Positions 1 through 11,216 of a DNA stretch of 64,000 bases are shown in pieces. A program made the position numbers and the translations under genes. The notes under the pieces were generated by a model, which saw only the letters and a list, made by a program, of their open reading frames with translations, searched no databases and was not told the origin of the DNA. Origin of the DNA: Spongospora subterranea (Eukaryota > Endomyxa > Phytomyxea > Plasmodiophorida > Plasmodiophoridae); contig OUQQ01000002.1 in assembly GCA_900404475.1 (NCBI GenBank), positions 67,117 through 131,116 on the forward strand, read 5' to 3'. How positions within the stretch are numbered: the first letter of the stretch is position 1; the number at the start of each line of letters is the position of its first letter.

Positions 1-553
1 CCAAGACGCGTCTCAACTAGTCCCATAATCGCTGAAGAAGATCCAATCCTGAAATCGCATGCTAAGGCAAGTTCGAGTCCGCCTCCGATAGCGGCTCCAT
101 CTAATACAGCAATAGTTGGCTGAGGCAAATCCTGTGCATTGTATTTTGATGAGAATAAGGTCAGGCTGGCAATCCCCCTTTAGATAATACCTGAACCTCC
201 TTAAAGGAATCCCGAAGACTATGAACAAACATTGCCACCTCAGCCTCATCCATTTTAGCACGTTCCTGACAAAATTATGTAAAAGCATAATCCCCCAAAA
301 AAATGATGGGGCTATTGACCTTGAGATCGGCTCCAGCACAAAACACATTAGGAACTGTACTGTGTAAAAGGACGACTCGAACCTGGCGATCATGTCTAAT
401 CGCATGAAGGGCTTTTCTGAGACGATGGACCAGATCTTGACCTAGTGCGTTGCGAGCTTGGGGCCGGGATAGACCCAGAGAAGCGATGCCACCCGATACC
501 GATAAATTTATTGGCGATTGAACAGATAGCGATGAGAATAGGCGGCGGGCCAT
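1..553 (-). CDS. Enoyl-CoA hydratase/isomerase family protein (3' end beyond window)
   Basis: Crotonase-fold enzyme of the AUH/ECHDC2 type, expected to hydrate enoyl-CoA thioesters in mitochondria. Three exons join in frame: 553-320, 265-191 and 131-1, with GT-AG introns of 54 and 59 nt. The first exon begins with an Arg/Ser-rich presequence (MARRLFSSL), consistent with mitochondrial import. Next come the typical SRPQARNAL segment and the CoA-binding CAGADLK motif. The third exon carries the oxyanion-hole glycine segment ([18 protein letters not shown]) and the start of the VETRLG motif. The gene runs off the left edge, so the C-terminal third is missing. The crotonase family is certain; the exact substrate is not. 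Confidence 0.85.
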
Positions 554-559
554 GATCTC

Positions 560-977
560 GGAACAAGACTGATGAGCAGTTTGAAGGAAATTGCTCAGTG
601 AGGAACTAAGAATGGGGAGGGGGGCAGTACAGTGAATAGGGATAGCGGTAATAAATAAATAACTGTTGAGTGTTGACCCAACTCCCAAGGGGTAATGGAA
701 TAGCGTAATGGGAGAGGCCAAGGGGTAAGGGCCAAATTGGTAAGGGATCAAGAGGATAGGTGGCAAAGGGGCCAGGGCTCAAAAGGGCAGGACTAGCGAT
801 ATGGGCAATAGGATTAATTGGAGAAGGGAAGAGGTAAGGGAAAGGGTTCAAGGGACAGGTGGCAAATGGGCAGGACTGGCAATGGAAGAGGGGCAAGGAA
901 TAATGGGACAATTGACACATGGGCAGTCACTAAAAGCGAATCATCAATAAATAAAATGTTTGATCCTGCCCGTCTGG
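560..977. repeat. Purine-rich degenerate repeat tract
   Basis: About 690-920 the plus strand is a G/A-rich tract built from degenerate units such as GGATAGGTGGCAAAGGGG and GGACAGGTGGCAAATGGG, roughly 120 nt apart. Open frames here are repetitive and are not credible genes. The tract lies upstream of the enoyl-CoA hydratase start. Confidence 0.5.
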
Positions 978-1397
978 TTACATTGTCATCAGCAAATACT
1001 GCCATTCAAGGGTGCCCGCGTAAAAGATAATCCAACACTTGGTGTTTAACGCCCAATATATTACGAAAATTGAATGTATTGAACTTGGAATATAACGTTC
1101 GACTCTGAAGTTTATGATGGTATTATTCTCCAAATCTAATTGGGTTGGGAAGGGTGCGCATGTCTTATTCGTTACAAGGTCTTGATGAAAAGGACCTTTT
1201 GCCAGAGCTTCGCAAATCAGAGAGACATCCCTTGTTGGATGAATGTTACGATGCAATAAGGAATGGGTCAAGAACAGCTCAATGGATGAGGAATTCGTTG
1301 AATTCACAGAAATGAGCAATGTATAGGTACTTTGTGCGAGCACACAAGAAACTATCATAACATTTGAAACAACACATATTCGGTGATAAAAAAGCAC
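978..1397 (-). CDS. Possible small ORF, unrecognised
   Basis: A 139-codon open frame begins with a hydrophobic N-terminal stretch (MIVSCVLAQSTYTLL from the second Met), which could be a signal sequence. I recognise no family. It may be one exon of a larger gene or chance; nothing else in 978-1447 looks coding. It sits just downstream of the UTP18 stop. Confidence 0.2.
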   Translation of the reverse strand: MLFYHRICVVSNVMIVSCVLAQSTYTLLISVNSTNSSSIELFLTHSLLHRNIHPTRDVSLICEALAKGPFHQDLVTNKTCAPFPTQLDLENNTIINFRVERYIPSSIHSIFVIYWALNTKCWIIFYAGTLEWQYLLMTM

Positions 1398-1447
1398 ACA
1401 ATGTAAGTCTTCTTGCGAGAGGATGGGTTTATGATGGATTTGAGTAG

Positions 1448-2887
1448 TTAAAAATGGGATAGGCGATAGAGAAGGACTCGGCCACGATCATTGCCAATAG
1501 CGAGATAATTACTGTCAGGGGAGAAATGAGTCGTTGAGACATAATGTAATGGAGTCTGAGATGTTGGCCAGTTTGGAAATACAGTTCGACTTGGGAGATG
1601 GACCAAGCGCAAGCAGTCCTTCTTACGCCTAGACGATATCGCCAACAGATTCGAGTCATGATTGAACGATAGGCAGTCGATGGGAGTAGTCAACGACATG
1701 ATGGATTTCATTGGTTGATAATCTGATGATGATCGCGAGTATAAATTAACCACACCGGAATCTGATCCGGTTGCATACAATGATGATGAGCTGGCCGCGA
1801 TATGTGTACCTTTAACGCAACCCAGATCATGATGACGAGTGCGACACCGACGACTAGCAACATCCCAGATATAGATTTCGCCATCATTACTTATAGAATA
1901 CAGCTCCGACCCATCGGTGTTGAACGATATTGATCGAACATCGCCGTTAACACGAACATTCCCTATACACTGTTTTGTTCTTGTCGAGATGAGTGAAATA
2001 TATCCGTCTTTGCATAGAAAAGCGACGAGATGTCCGTCAGGGGACGGAACTAGTGAACGGAATTGGTCATCAGGACGTCCACGAATGCCGCTAACTTTTT
2101 CAACAGAGCATCCTTGTACGTCATAAATATAATAATGTTGACGAAGACCGGCAATCCATATTTCATCGCCTGATCTGGCAAATTCAGCTGTGGTCATGGG
2201 CAGATCTGATAGATGAATAGATTGAAGCTTGGAATTAACCTGACCATCAATATGAAATAGACGGAGGGTCTTATCCAATCCGGCCGTCAACAATAGCTGA
2301 CTATTAGGATGGAACCGGGCTGATTTTACAACACAGTTAGATGGCTCGCTACCGTTCGCGTCCATCATTCGGGTTAACCTGATCCGGCCTGACGATAGAC
2401 CGGCAGAATGGGAATCAGCACCGGATTGAATGGGTTCAGATGTCCTTAAATACGCCACCTCATCTTCATCATCATCACTATCGCCATCCCTCTTAGCAGC
2501 ATCATGTCGTTGAGCCCATAATGGAACGCTGTTTAGTTTCTGGAATTGCGACCGTAATCGTTCAGAATATTCTTTACCGCTGATTACGGTCTCGCTATCG
2601 TTTTTCCTAAGCTTCTTGGTCATGGCTGCTTCAGCCAGATTTACATATACCTCGTCATCATCTGGATCATGCCAGGCAGCATCAGTTTGGCAACCCTCAA
2701 TAGGCCCAGCGCCAGCAGCTGCATCATCAAAATAATGATCATTACTAGAGATATTACCAATATCAGGCCCGAAAAGTTGATCAGTTAGGTTTTTCTCTAA
2801 AACTGCATCATATGTCACTCTTGGTTTCTTCACCGAAGTCACCGTCATGGAGCGTTGTCTTCCTATACCAGGCCTCGCGAAGATCAA
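1448..2887 (-). CDS. UTP18: U3 snoRNP / SSU-processome WD40 protein UTP18
   Basis: WD40 protein of the small-subunit processome, acting in nucleolar 18S pre-rRNA processing within the UTP-B subcomplex. The single open frame gives 479 residues, close to the family's usual length. The N-terminal third is acidic and charged. The C-terminal two thirds form a beta-propeller with WD-like repeats (LLTAGLDKTLRLFHIDG, ELYSISNDGEIYIWDV). The family-typical end is FSPDSNYLAIGNDRGRVLLY. A second in-frame Met about 13 codons in (MTVTSVKKPR) could be the true start, because the first residues resemble readthrough of leader sequence. No introns are needed. Confidence 0.85.
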   Translation of the reverse strand: MIFARPGIGRQRSMTVTSVKKPRVTYDAVLEKNLTDQLFGPDIGNISSNDHYFDDAAAGAGPIEGCQTDAAWHDPDDDEVYVNLAEAAMTKKLRKNDSETVISGKEYSERLRSQFQKLNSVPLWAQRHDAAKRDGDSDDDEDEVAYLRTSEPIQSGADSHSAGLSSGRIRLTRMMDANGSEPSNCVVKSARFHPNSQLLLTAGLDKTLRLFHIDGQVNSKLQSIHLSDLPMTTAEFARSGDEIWIAGLRQHYYIYDVQGCSVEKVSGIRGRPDDQFRSLVPSPDGHLVAFLCKDGYISLISTRTKQCIGNVRVNGDVRSISFNTDGSELYSISNDGEIYIWDVASRRCRTRHHDLGCVKGTHIAASSSSLYATGSDSGVVNLYSRSSSDYQPMKSIMSLTTPIDCLSFNHDSNLLAISSRRKKDCLRLVHLPSRTVFPNWPTSQTPLHYVSTTHFSPDSNYLAIGNDRGRVLLYRLSHF

Positions 2888-3139
2888 GGAACCGGACTGA
2901 ATGGCGCCAGGCTACGGCTTTTCGGACTCTCGTAACTCCGTGACCCATTTCAATTAAATAAGATGAAACTATGGCAAAATAACACGACCCGGTTACTAGA
3001 AATCCTGCAGTTTTGAAACTCATAGGGTGTTCAAAGCACAATAATAACACAGTAAATAAACGATAACACTGTTTATATACTCTTATAAGCTAATAATTAT
3101 TGTATATCATCGAATGAGACGCGATGTTGATGATACGCA
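2888..3139. other. Intergenic, UTP18 / aspartic protease
   Basis: A 250-nt AT-rich gap with no credible gene. It should hold the UTP18 promoter (minus strand) and the 3' end of the aspartic protease gene. Confidence 0.4.
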
Positions 3140-5023
3140 TCAATAGGACGGTGTTGAATTTAGGACTTTAACACATTGGAAACGATAAAAGAAGTGCGCT
3201 GCTATCTCAGCCATGAACAGTGTTCCTATAGCTGTGTATATGATTATCTCTGCAGCCGGGTAGAATATACACGTCTTGGTATGGCTATCGAAATGCCGTA
3301 CGATATATCCACTGCAGACTGGATCAAGGCAGGTGTTCATCGCTATCCATCTCTCTTGTTGCCCTTGGCACTTGATTGGTGCTGAGCAGCTATCCATAGG
3401 CCCAGAATCTGCACAACGATTCGGAACTGAGGATAGGGTTGAGCAGACATAGGGCTCTATTACCGTTTATGTAGTGTTGATTAGCCAACCCCACCCTTGT
3501 ATTCTGCATATCGAAAGCCATGTAGAATGCTGAGACGGCTAATGTGCCGAACGATATTCGCCTCCTCGACCCACTTTCATCATAATCGTCAATTGGTTTA
3601 TCTTTATATATGCAGAGCCTAACCATACATTGAGCCATAATCCGTCTGTTCAGTTCTCATGGCGAACGGGATCTACCTTCTATCGGTTTTATTGTGTTGT
3701 TGATGGTTAATTAACAACGATTTTAGTGGTAAATACAGTGAGTTTCCCTGTTCGTTGACTGTGAAAGATATATATGGCAAAGAATCAACCATATCTTCAG
3801 GGATATAACAGGTTTCGACATAATTCCCATCAGTTAGCGATTCTGATCTACATATTGCTGGTATCCATGCCATAATCTAATAATGCCATAAAACATAAAT
3901 ATTCTCCTGACTTTGAGCCCGAATTTCCAGAGAAAACGGGCTTTTCGGTACAAACCATGTCAAAGAATTCGAATGGCAATGATAGACACGACGCTCCAGT
4001 ATCAATTATTCCTGGTCATAATCAACTTCTGACACGACATGTCTAATTAGATAAACAATACCTTCCCATTCTGTAGTATAGTTTGAGAACAGATCAATTC
4101 CACAAATTGACAATTGAAATATAGAGAATCGATGGAAATACGGAGTTGGTGTTGGACTAGATGTACTCCATTGGATAGAAGATTTGTAAGAATCTGTTGA
4201 AGATTCAAATGTTCAAGATTATATCAATTATGTTCAGTCTATTCACCTTCGATTCCTCCTATTGCCAATTGAGGTTGACGTCCAAAGTTAAGGCTGAATA
4301 TTGGACGATAAGTTGCATTGAATCTGACAAGCTGCTGGAATGGAGTGCAGGATTTATATTCCGGTTTCCAACACGAATACGCAGCTAGTGATTCGTAAGA
4401 TAATCCCAATAACCCTTGGGAGTAGCGGAATTCATGGAATGTATCTGGAATTCCTGACCGAAGGAACTTCAGGTCTGAGACCAATAGGAAGAGCACTGGC
4501 ACATCAGGAACCGATGATTCATTGACTATGGAGATAATATCCATTTCAACAGAGGAGCGACCTGAATCGGTCACCGTCACTCCATCAATCAACAGATTCA
4601 AGGTGGCCCTATCGGCGCCTTGAGCCATATTCTGATTATCTGCAAAGAGCATCAGCGGTCAGACCACATTTTTGTATGTAATTGCAGTTATGAGTTACAT
4701 ATTGATAACGAATGGTTACGATTAAAGCATGATCCTTGTCCGCAAATGTGATCTTGCTCAAATATGCTCTAAGATGTGTTCAGAAATAGGAAACGAACAT
4801 GTTGTTTTGGGGATGGAGTGAATACCAATTCGGAACTAGCAGTGTCTAGGATGAGGTTGATATATTGTGGAGGTGTGCCGATAATTACGGGAAGTAAAAC
4901 ATGAAGACCATCGTTTGAAACAACAAGATCATACCTGATTATTGCTGTGCATATTGGATATATAGCGGCAATAGCCATTATTAGACATATTTGTGCTCTA
5001 TAACCCCTTATCCATATTTGCAT
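3140..5023 (-). CDS. Membrane-anchored pepsin-like aspartic protease
   Basis: A1-family aspartic protease spread over several short exons. The start at 5023 is chosen because it gives a signal peptide (MQIWIRGYRAQICLIMAIAA). The N-lobe has the pepsin hallmark GTPPQYINLILDTASS, but the catalytic DTGS is DTAS here. Around 4240-4520 are GLLGLSYESLA and FSLNFGRQPQLAIGGIEGE, the usual end of the N-lobe. The second catalytic triad is IIDTGASCLSLP near 4000. The FGTLAVSAFYMAFDMQNTRV block near 3510 matches the conserved C-lobe end. A hydrophobic segment near 3170-3230 then precedes a short tail, suggesting a C-terminal membrane anchor. Exact splice sites in the middle are not fully resolved. Likely secretory or vacuolar. 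Confidence 0.75.
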
Positions 5024-5279
5024 CGTCAGATGCGAAACTGGGACAGCCCAATGTTGTGCATTATTATCCCAGTCGATACCAGTTACCGTCAAATCATGCA
5101 GTTGATGGTCACAGGGAAGAAGGAGCAAATCGAAAACGGCCATTCGAGCACCAAAAGCTTTTGAATCATAATGCGCGAAAAGCTTCTCCAATCACGTTTT
5201 GATATAAAACCTCGAAGAATGCATGGTTGTAATTAGGAAGGTTATTTTACTAATATTTATATGGCCGAGTAAAAGGCGA

Positions 5280-7215
5280 TCAGTCACTTTTGATATCCTT
5301 ATATATCCTATTGACGAAGATGAGGCCCCCGGTCAACGCGACAGAACCACAAACGAATGAAACTCCAGAGGCAAGCAAAAGTGAATAGCCAAAATAGAAT
5401 ACGTCCTGGAGGAACCCGGACATCTTGGTTTTGAAGACAAAGTAATAACAGCAGTAAAGAAATACGTAAAATCCAGTGCTGACACCACAATTGAACGCCA
5501 TCCATTGCCATCGATAATCTTCACTGTTCAACCGAAAATAGATAATTACGACGGTGACGCAAACGGTCACGATTGTCAGGATTCCGAATACGAGAAGCAA
5601 GAATCCATATACGTCTGGTCAACAAAGAATGAGAACAAAAATATTTGTAGAATACACACTTACAATAGAACTTGTAATTCCATAATGCAGTCAAGATAAA
5701 ATGCATCTCGATCAAAATTGACCCGAAAGGAAGGATCCCTCCCAGTAACGCAAGTGTCGTTTCATTAAAGTACCATGGCATTAAAGGAATAGGTCTCCTC
5801 ATACTCGATACCCGGCATGGGAAATTTCCTGCTTTAGCCAGATTGCGGCCAAGAACTGTCCCCACCAACATCAATGGTGCACAAATAAATGCCCAGATGG
5901 CAACGAGAGTTAAGATTACAGAAACAGGGGGAGTAGATGAAGCGGAATAGCTTATCGCGATAAAATTCACGAATGACAGAACGCAAACGACAGCAGCAGG
6001 AACAACGCATAAACTTAGGACGAAAACATACTTCCAATCACGGCCACCATTGAGCTTATAATAAGAACCAGAAGAATATCCTCCAACAAAAGAGGTCAAA
6101 CACCAAGTTATAAAAGCATTCGACAAAAGGAGACCGCGCCATCTACAAATCTAATCAGCAAACAAACCCGCAACACAAAAGTAGCTCACCGATATGAATT
6201 CCCGGCTATTGATAAAAGACATAGAATCACGAAAGTGCAAAAGAAGTGATGACCAATGCCAAAAAACGCACAGAGCCACGGGAGTCGAAGTGGGGCACGG
6301 AATACGTCCCCGTGAACTTGCTTCCAACCAGATTCTTCGCCGATATTGTCGAGATCGAAACCATCATCGTCGAGACTATATCTGGCGTAATCATTACGAA
6401 GTGTCCGCATCAAGACCAGGGCAACAAGGCCGCACAGGAACAGGACCATCATAAATGAATTAAAAATAGAGAACCAATGGATTTGATGCTCGAAGAAGGC
6501 CACATCCAAATAGTAATCGAATCGGTCTTCGAATTGTTTGTCTGTAGGGGACCAAACTACTTCAAAGGTCATTGGATACTTGGCACCCACTTGAATCGGT
6601 TTAAAAGCATCGGACGTCAAATTCACATGTATGATCCGATCATTGTTATATGAAATTGCCAGTTTCGTGTGTGTGCAGATCAAAGGTGATGACTTGTCGG
6701 TATCAACCTGGCCAACGGGACCCCATATAGGAAGTTCATCCACGTACATCTGGTACCAATATCGGTTCTGAATGGCCTCACTGAAAGCATTAACAGCATC
6801 TTCTGTCAAATCCAGAGTGCATGTGCTGGATATGGCTCTATCTTCCTGAAAGTTGACTGCGATTCCGCTATCTGTATAGCCCTTTAGTAAATGAGATTGC
6901 AGCAATGTATTAACCATACCTCTCAAATCATTGCCTTGAAAAAGAGATCCCATTGAATCAGACTTGATTGATACAATTTTTTCTGCAGGTTTGCAAAAAG
7001 GCAGCGAATCATAACGATATGTCTCTTGAGGATTGAAGTTCGGCCCAACTTTATTCACCCAGACAATAACGGGATCGCCTTTCGAATACTACACCATCAT
7101 AACACTGCTAAGTTCCTTGCCAAACCATAGAGGTATAAAGACGCACCTGGTGGTTTGATTCATCCCCAAGGCCAACGTAAATCGAAGTGAGCAGCAGCAA
7201 GAAAACAATCTTCAT
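5280..7215 (-). CDS. Transmembrane 9 superfamily protein (EMP70/TM9SF3-like)
   Basis: Nonaspanin of Golgi/endosome membranes. Four exons join in phase: 7215-7147, 7088-6190, 6142-5664 and 5614-5280, giving about 593 residues, the usual family length. The signal peptide is MKIVFLLLLTSIYVGLG. The lumenal domain opens with YSKGDPVIVWVNKVGP and NPQETYRYDSLPFC. The conserved HWFSIFNSF and MRTLRNDYARY blocks precede the multi-span region, followed by PMPWYFNE-type and YVYGFLLLVFG segments and SEDYRWQWMAF. The end is IYKDIKSD; the KxD C-terminus is a known COPI/Golgi retention signal in this family. Introns are 49-58 nt. Confidence 0.93.
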
Positions 7216-7690
7216 TGACTTTCAGTACTAGTTTAATTAACGTCAACGTTGACTGGAAAAATATAAAAAAAATAACGGCTCGGTTAAGACGGCAACCGAG
7301 AAGGGGAATGCAGCAATACTTTTATATCTAAAAGCTGGCCGCAAAAACCGTTTGCCAGACAATGATTGGTCGGTTGCAGGAACGCAAGTGCCGAATTGGC
7401 AAGCAGACCAGGTCTGTGACGGGTCTGAAGGACGTTTTATCCAAATAATTCGGTTTCAGCCTTCAGGCCGTCCGTCGTCAACCTCTGCCAAACTTCTATA
7501 CGACTATAGACCGTTACCGGTTCTGTCGTTGTCGTTCTTTATGTGGTCGGTGTAACCCTCTTCGTTGTTCATCTCGTTACGGTCCGTGACTGTTTGACAA
7601 GGAGTTCGCCGGAAGCTGAGACGCCAACTTGGCCGAATTACACCTGTTTACTTCGTTTGGCTATCCATATGCAGAAGAACAAAGTGGTGT
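7216..7690. other. Intergenic, TM9SF promoter side
   Basis: About 475 nt between the TM9SF start and the end of the EF-hand gene, both on the minus strand. It is AT-rich near 7260 with mixed sequence beyond. I see no gene, tRNA-like cloverleaf or repeat. Confidence 0.4.
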
Positions 7691-8440
7691 TTATTGGGGA
7701 TTCTGATATGTGAGCAAGCGTACATATTCTTTGTAGTTGAACCGACGGCGCTTATCTGTCTCCAGCTGACGACGTTTTTTTCAGAACGTAGAGAAGAAAA
7801 ACATAGTGTGAATGAATAAAATACCAATACCTGGTAAACAATAGCTTCGGCTTGTACATTGGAGAGATTTCCAACGGTGGTCAAGGCATGCTGGAGTTCA
7901 TCGACCCCTATATACCCGTCCTCTTTGCAAGTTGAGATATCCTGTGAAACCAGTCAAACGGCGAAATACTTTTCAAATTGAACTCACTGCAAAAGCTTGA
8001 ATGACCTGGGCTGGGTCTATTGATTCAGCTTTGACACTCATTGCAGTACAAAACCTAATAGAGTGGGTTGCTCTTGGTAGATAAAACGATGAATCCGGAC
8101 GACTAACTCTTCAAATGAAATCTCTCCGTCTTCATTCAAATCGGCGTTTTTCACCATCAGGTCTATTCCTTCCTAAGGCAGTCCATGCTGGTCAAACAGT
8201 AATGGGCAATAAATCGTTTTGACAACCTCTGTAGCTGGAACACCCAATAGAACCATCAACATTTTGAGCCCGGACCTATCGATATTGCCATCTTTCATTG
8301 GCTCAAAAACTGATATGATTTGAAGAACAAGAGCGGTGTTTACTATGGTTCTGATTGACTAGTTTGAATATGGCTTCCAGTTCGTCGATAGATTCTTGGT
8401 TCTGATCACGAGCCTGATGTAGACTCTGCACTGCCGACAT
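7691..8440 (-). CDS. Calmodulin-like EF-hand protein
   Basis: A small Ca2+-sensor-like protein in several exons. The start at 8440 gives MSAVQSLHQARDQNQ. One clear canonical EF-hand is NADLNEDGEISFEELV near 8110. Two weaker hands are MKDGNIDRSGLKMLMVLLG near 8280 and CKEDGYIGVDELQHALTTVG near 7900. The last exon, read from an acceptor near 7757, gives LETDKRRRFNYKEYVRLLTY, which aligns with the fourth calmodulin hand but lacks the Asp/Gly pattern. Only one site seems fully competent for Ca2+. It could be a calmodulin-like, centrin-like or myosin light-chain-like protein. It is divergent with the p38-like gene, and the two starts are about 215 nt apart. Confidence 0.7.
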
Positions 8441-8655
8441 TTCGATGTCTGATTAACCAGACGATCGTATTGATAGGTACAGTAATTTCAAAGCCATGGG
8501 ATTGTTGCATGCTTGATACTTGAATACTACCAAACCCAAGAATAACAAATATGATAAATTTGGAGCTCGTTCTGAGATGGCCTTGGCGCATTTTTAATCA
8601 GAGATCCGGCGGACTTGATTTTTTCCTGAAACGCAGACGAAAGCAATTACTTACC

Positions 8656-9149
8656 ATGAAGAAGGTTGCTGCTGCTCGTTCGGCGTCGTCAAGTAAAGCG
8701 GCGGTAATATCAAGTAAGGCAAATACGTTGCGAAAGTTAAAAAATGCCAAAGCGACTGTCAAACTGTCGTTTAAATCACCTTTGGCAACAAAAACGCATT
8801 TGAAATCTGCCACTGCCGATGGTACGAAAGCAATATTAAACAGCTTGATTGGATTGAGGTCTACAGCCTGCCGTTTTGTTATCGGTATCAACGCCGTCAC
8901 CAAGCTATTAGAAAAAGGTTAGCCATCATTTTGCCAATGGTCGATGTAATTTACACTTAATTAGATGCCAAATCGACTCAGTTCGTATTAATATGTTCGG
9001 ATGTAATGCCCCATGTTTTAGTTGAACATTTACCAATCATGTGTGCTGTTCACGACATTCCTTGTTTACTTCTGTCTTGTCCCAGCCCAAAACTCGGACA
9101 ATCTCTGAACATTTTGAAAGCAACAACTGTTGCCATAAAGGTAAGATGA
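8656..9149 (+). CDS. RNase P/MRP subunit p38 (POP3)-like L7Ae-fold protein
   Basis: Two exons, 8656-8917 and 8965-9149, join in phase across a 47-nt intron. The N-terminus is basic and low-complexity (Lys/Ser/Ala). After the junction comes an L7Ae/Rpp38 RNA-binding fold: GINAVTKLLEKD, then FVLICSDVMPHVLVEHLPI, and LLLSCPSPKLGQSL. Human RPP38 and yeast Pop3 have this arrangement, and their role is in tRNA 5' processing and rRNA maturation. The region from 8551 is also open, so an upstream start is possible; 8656 was chosen because it begins the basic tail. A short further intron at GTAAGATG (9141) cannot be excluded. Confidence 0.65.
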
Positions 9150-9401
9150 TGTATTTAAATCTCTTAGAATACATCTGTATGATGGTTGTTTAAAGGTTCC
9201 AAACGATGAGATACACTCATCGTCATACCAGCAATACTTTTCTATATTGCAGAATGAAGCTATGATCCCAAGACTACCGTGGCTGAAAACACGAGAACCA
9301 GAATTGCAATCCGTCGAATTGGTGGAGAACTGGCCCAAACGGACCAAAGAAAAACTTGATACAATATTATGAATAACAATTTAATCAAATGATTCTTTAT
9401 C

Positions 9402-10886
9402 TCAAACATGACCGTGAATACGTACTCTGTAAACACATGTATATTCTCCTCCATAATTATTCTCTATTGTCAGATTAACAGATGAAATGGGTTGGTCAAC
9501 CTTGCTGATCATTTTAAATGTCTGAATGACAGGAATGGAACCTGGTGATGGCTTGAGATATTTCCAGGAACCCAACTTGATGGAGTTGTGGTCAGAATCG
9601 GGCATATAAGCAGAAAGAAAAAACTGTTTCGGAGCCGTATCAAAATGTGGAGCGATTTCAGGAGCCACATGTTCAATTGTTATTGCTGTAGGATATATTT
9701 TTTCAGATAGGTTGATCACGGCCCAACCACTTTGGCCAAGCATAGGCCAGCATTGCCCAGGATTAACAGTGGGTCGGATCATTTCCGATTCGCTTCTTGA
9801 CGGATACGACAGCAGAAAACGAGAAAAGATACCAAATGAAGCAACTGGTATCTTGTGGGTACCACTTACCGCGACAACGCTTCCTCCAGTAGTTGACAGC
9901 GCGTAATCAACCAGCTCAGTTCCATCGGCAATATGCTTGTATAAAGCTCGCTTTATCATCACCTCAACATCATTAGCTTTGACATCAGAATTCCCAGACT
10001 TCTCTGCATCTAGTCGGGTGTTTAACCGTGCAATCTCCGTTGAAATCTCATACTTGACATTTTCTATGCTTGTCTTGACTTCAACTAGAGCTTCGGCCTG
10101 TTGAACCGAGAATTGATTATTTGAGCCCGCTTTCCCACATATTTTCGTAACCCGGTCTTCGAGTTTAGACTGTTCGTCGTGTATCTGTGCTTTCAAAGTC
10201 TCAATTGTTTGGAGAGCAGCAATATGCGTTGCCTCAAGACGGGACAGCCGATTCGCCAGGCGAATTGCATTGTCGCGATCTTCTTGCAGCCACTTCAAAA
10301 GTTCTGGGTCTGTAGATTCGGAACGGAATGTTGAACTTGAATAAACTGGAAGCTCATTGTCGCTGACCCGAGCACGGCTAAAATATGATATGGCGAAGAG
10401 AAAGAATATAGCTGCCACTGGTAATAAACTGGCATATACATAAAAACGTCTATCAGAAATTGCGGAATGCCAGGCGCTACCACGAACATACATATAATGA
10501 ACTTTCTGCTTGGAGGTCTGACGAGACTGGTTGGCAGTATCGGCGAAGTGCGAGGAAAGACGTAAGGGAGACCCAGGACGCACCCTTTCGCCCAAATAGT
10601 TCACAGACTGTGGGTTCTCCCTCACCCATCGTTTCGGAGACGCTGGACTGCCCGGCACGGCCTGTTTCTTTGTTTCGGTAAAGGACGAAAGATTACCGGA
10701 AAGACGAGTGAATCTGCGAGGACGTAATGAATTGGCAGAATACCCAGCAGCGGATGAGGCTAAATCTGATGTCATCTTGCAAATAGTGTTTACAACCTCT
10801 TTACAGAATTTTCTCTGACGGTATTTATCCGCGTCCAGAAGGTTGAGTCCGACAGGACGCAAGGAATTGGACTCCAGCACTGACAA
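9402..10886 (-). CDS. SUN-domain nuclear-envelope protein
   Basis: Single-exon, 494-residue SUN protein. These span the inner nuclear membrane and bind KASH proteins to couple the nucleus or spindle pole to the cytoskeleton. The basic nucleoplasmic N-terminus (about residues 1-145) is followed by one transmembrane helix (YVYASLLPVAAIFFLFAISY). A coiled-coil spacer (LSRLEATHIAALQTIETLKA region) leads to a C-terminal SUN domain (about residues 320-494). This contains ELVDYALSTTGGSVV, NPGQCWPMLGQSGWAVINLS, ITIEHVAPEIAP and the terminal YTCVYRVRIHGHV. Length and order fit the family. The start at 10886 is the first Met of the frame. Confidence 0.9.
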   Translation of the reverse strand: MSVLESNSLRPVGLNLLDADKYRQRKFCKEVVNTICKMTSDLASSAAGYSANSLRPRRFTRLSGNLSSFTETKKQAVPGSPASPKRWVRENPQSVNYLGERVRPGSPLRLSSHFADTANQSRQTSKQKVHYMYVRGSAWHSAISDRRFYVYASLLPVAAIFFLFAISYFSRARVSDNELPVYSSSTFRSESTDPELLKWLQEDRDNAIRLANRLSRLEATHIAALQTIETLKAQIHDEQSKLEDRVTKICGKAGSNNQFSVQQAEALVEVKTSIENVKYEISTEIARLNTRLDAEKSGNSDVKANDVEVMIKRALYKHIADGTELVDYALSTTGGSVVAVSGTHKIPVASFGIFSRFLLSYPSRSESEMIRPTVNPGQCWPMLGQSGWAVINLSEKIYPTAITIEHVAPEIAPHFDTAPKQFFLSAYMPDSDHNSIKLGSWKYLKPSPGSIPVIQTFKMISKVDQPISSVNLTIENNYGGEYTCVYRVRIHGHV

Positions 10887-11216
10887 TCAGACACCAGGCG
10901 GAACGGTAGCACTGAGCAGCCTCAGTGTATGGATACACACAGCTTTGGACTGAGTTTGCGTGATACAGTAGACACATGAAACACAATCATCATGGTTTCT
11001 GTCAAGACCTGCTTATGAGTGGGGATATCTTAACGTAATCATGTTGTTGATGTAGCTGTGTTCTCTACAGTCAGATATCGTATCTCGTTAGCATTACAAT
11101 ACACATTACCTGTATTCTTCAATGTTCGTTTCACATATCTGACTGATGTACAGTAACAACCTCCTCGATTGTCAACGATCATTACTATATTTCATTGCTT
11201 ACAGCAGGCATCAATC
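10887..11216. other. Divergent promoter region, SUN / DEAD-box-like gene
   Basis: A 330-nt region between two divergent starts. No coding signal is seen; it is a mixed AT-rich sequence that should hold both promoters. Confidence 0.4.
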
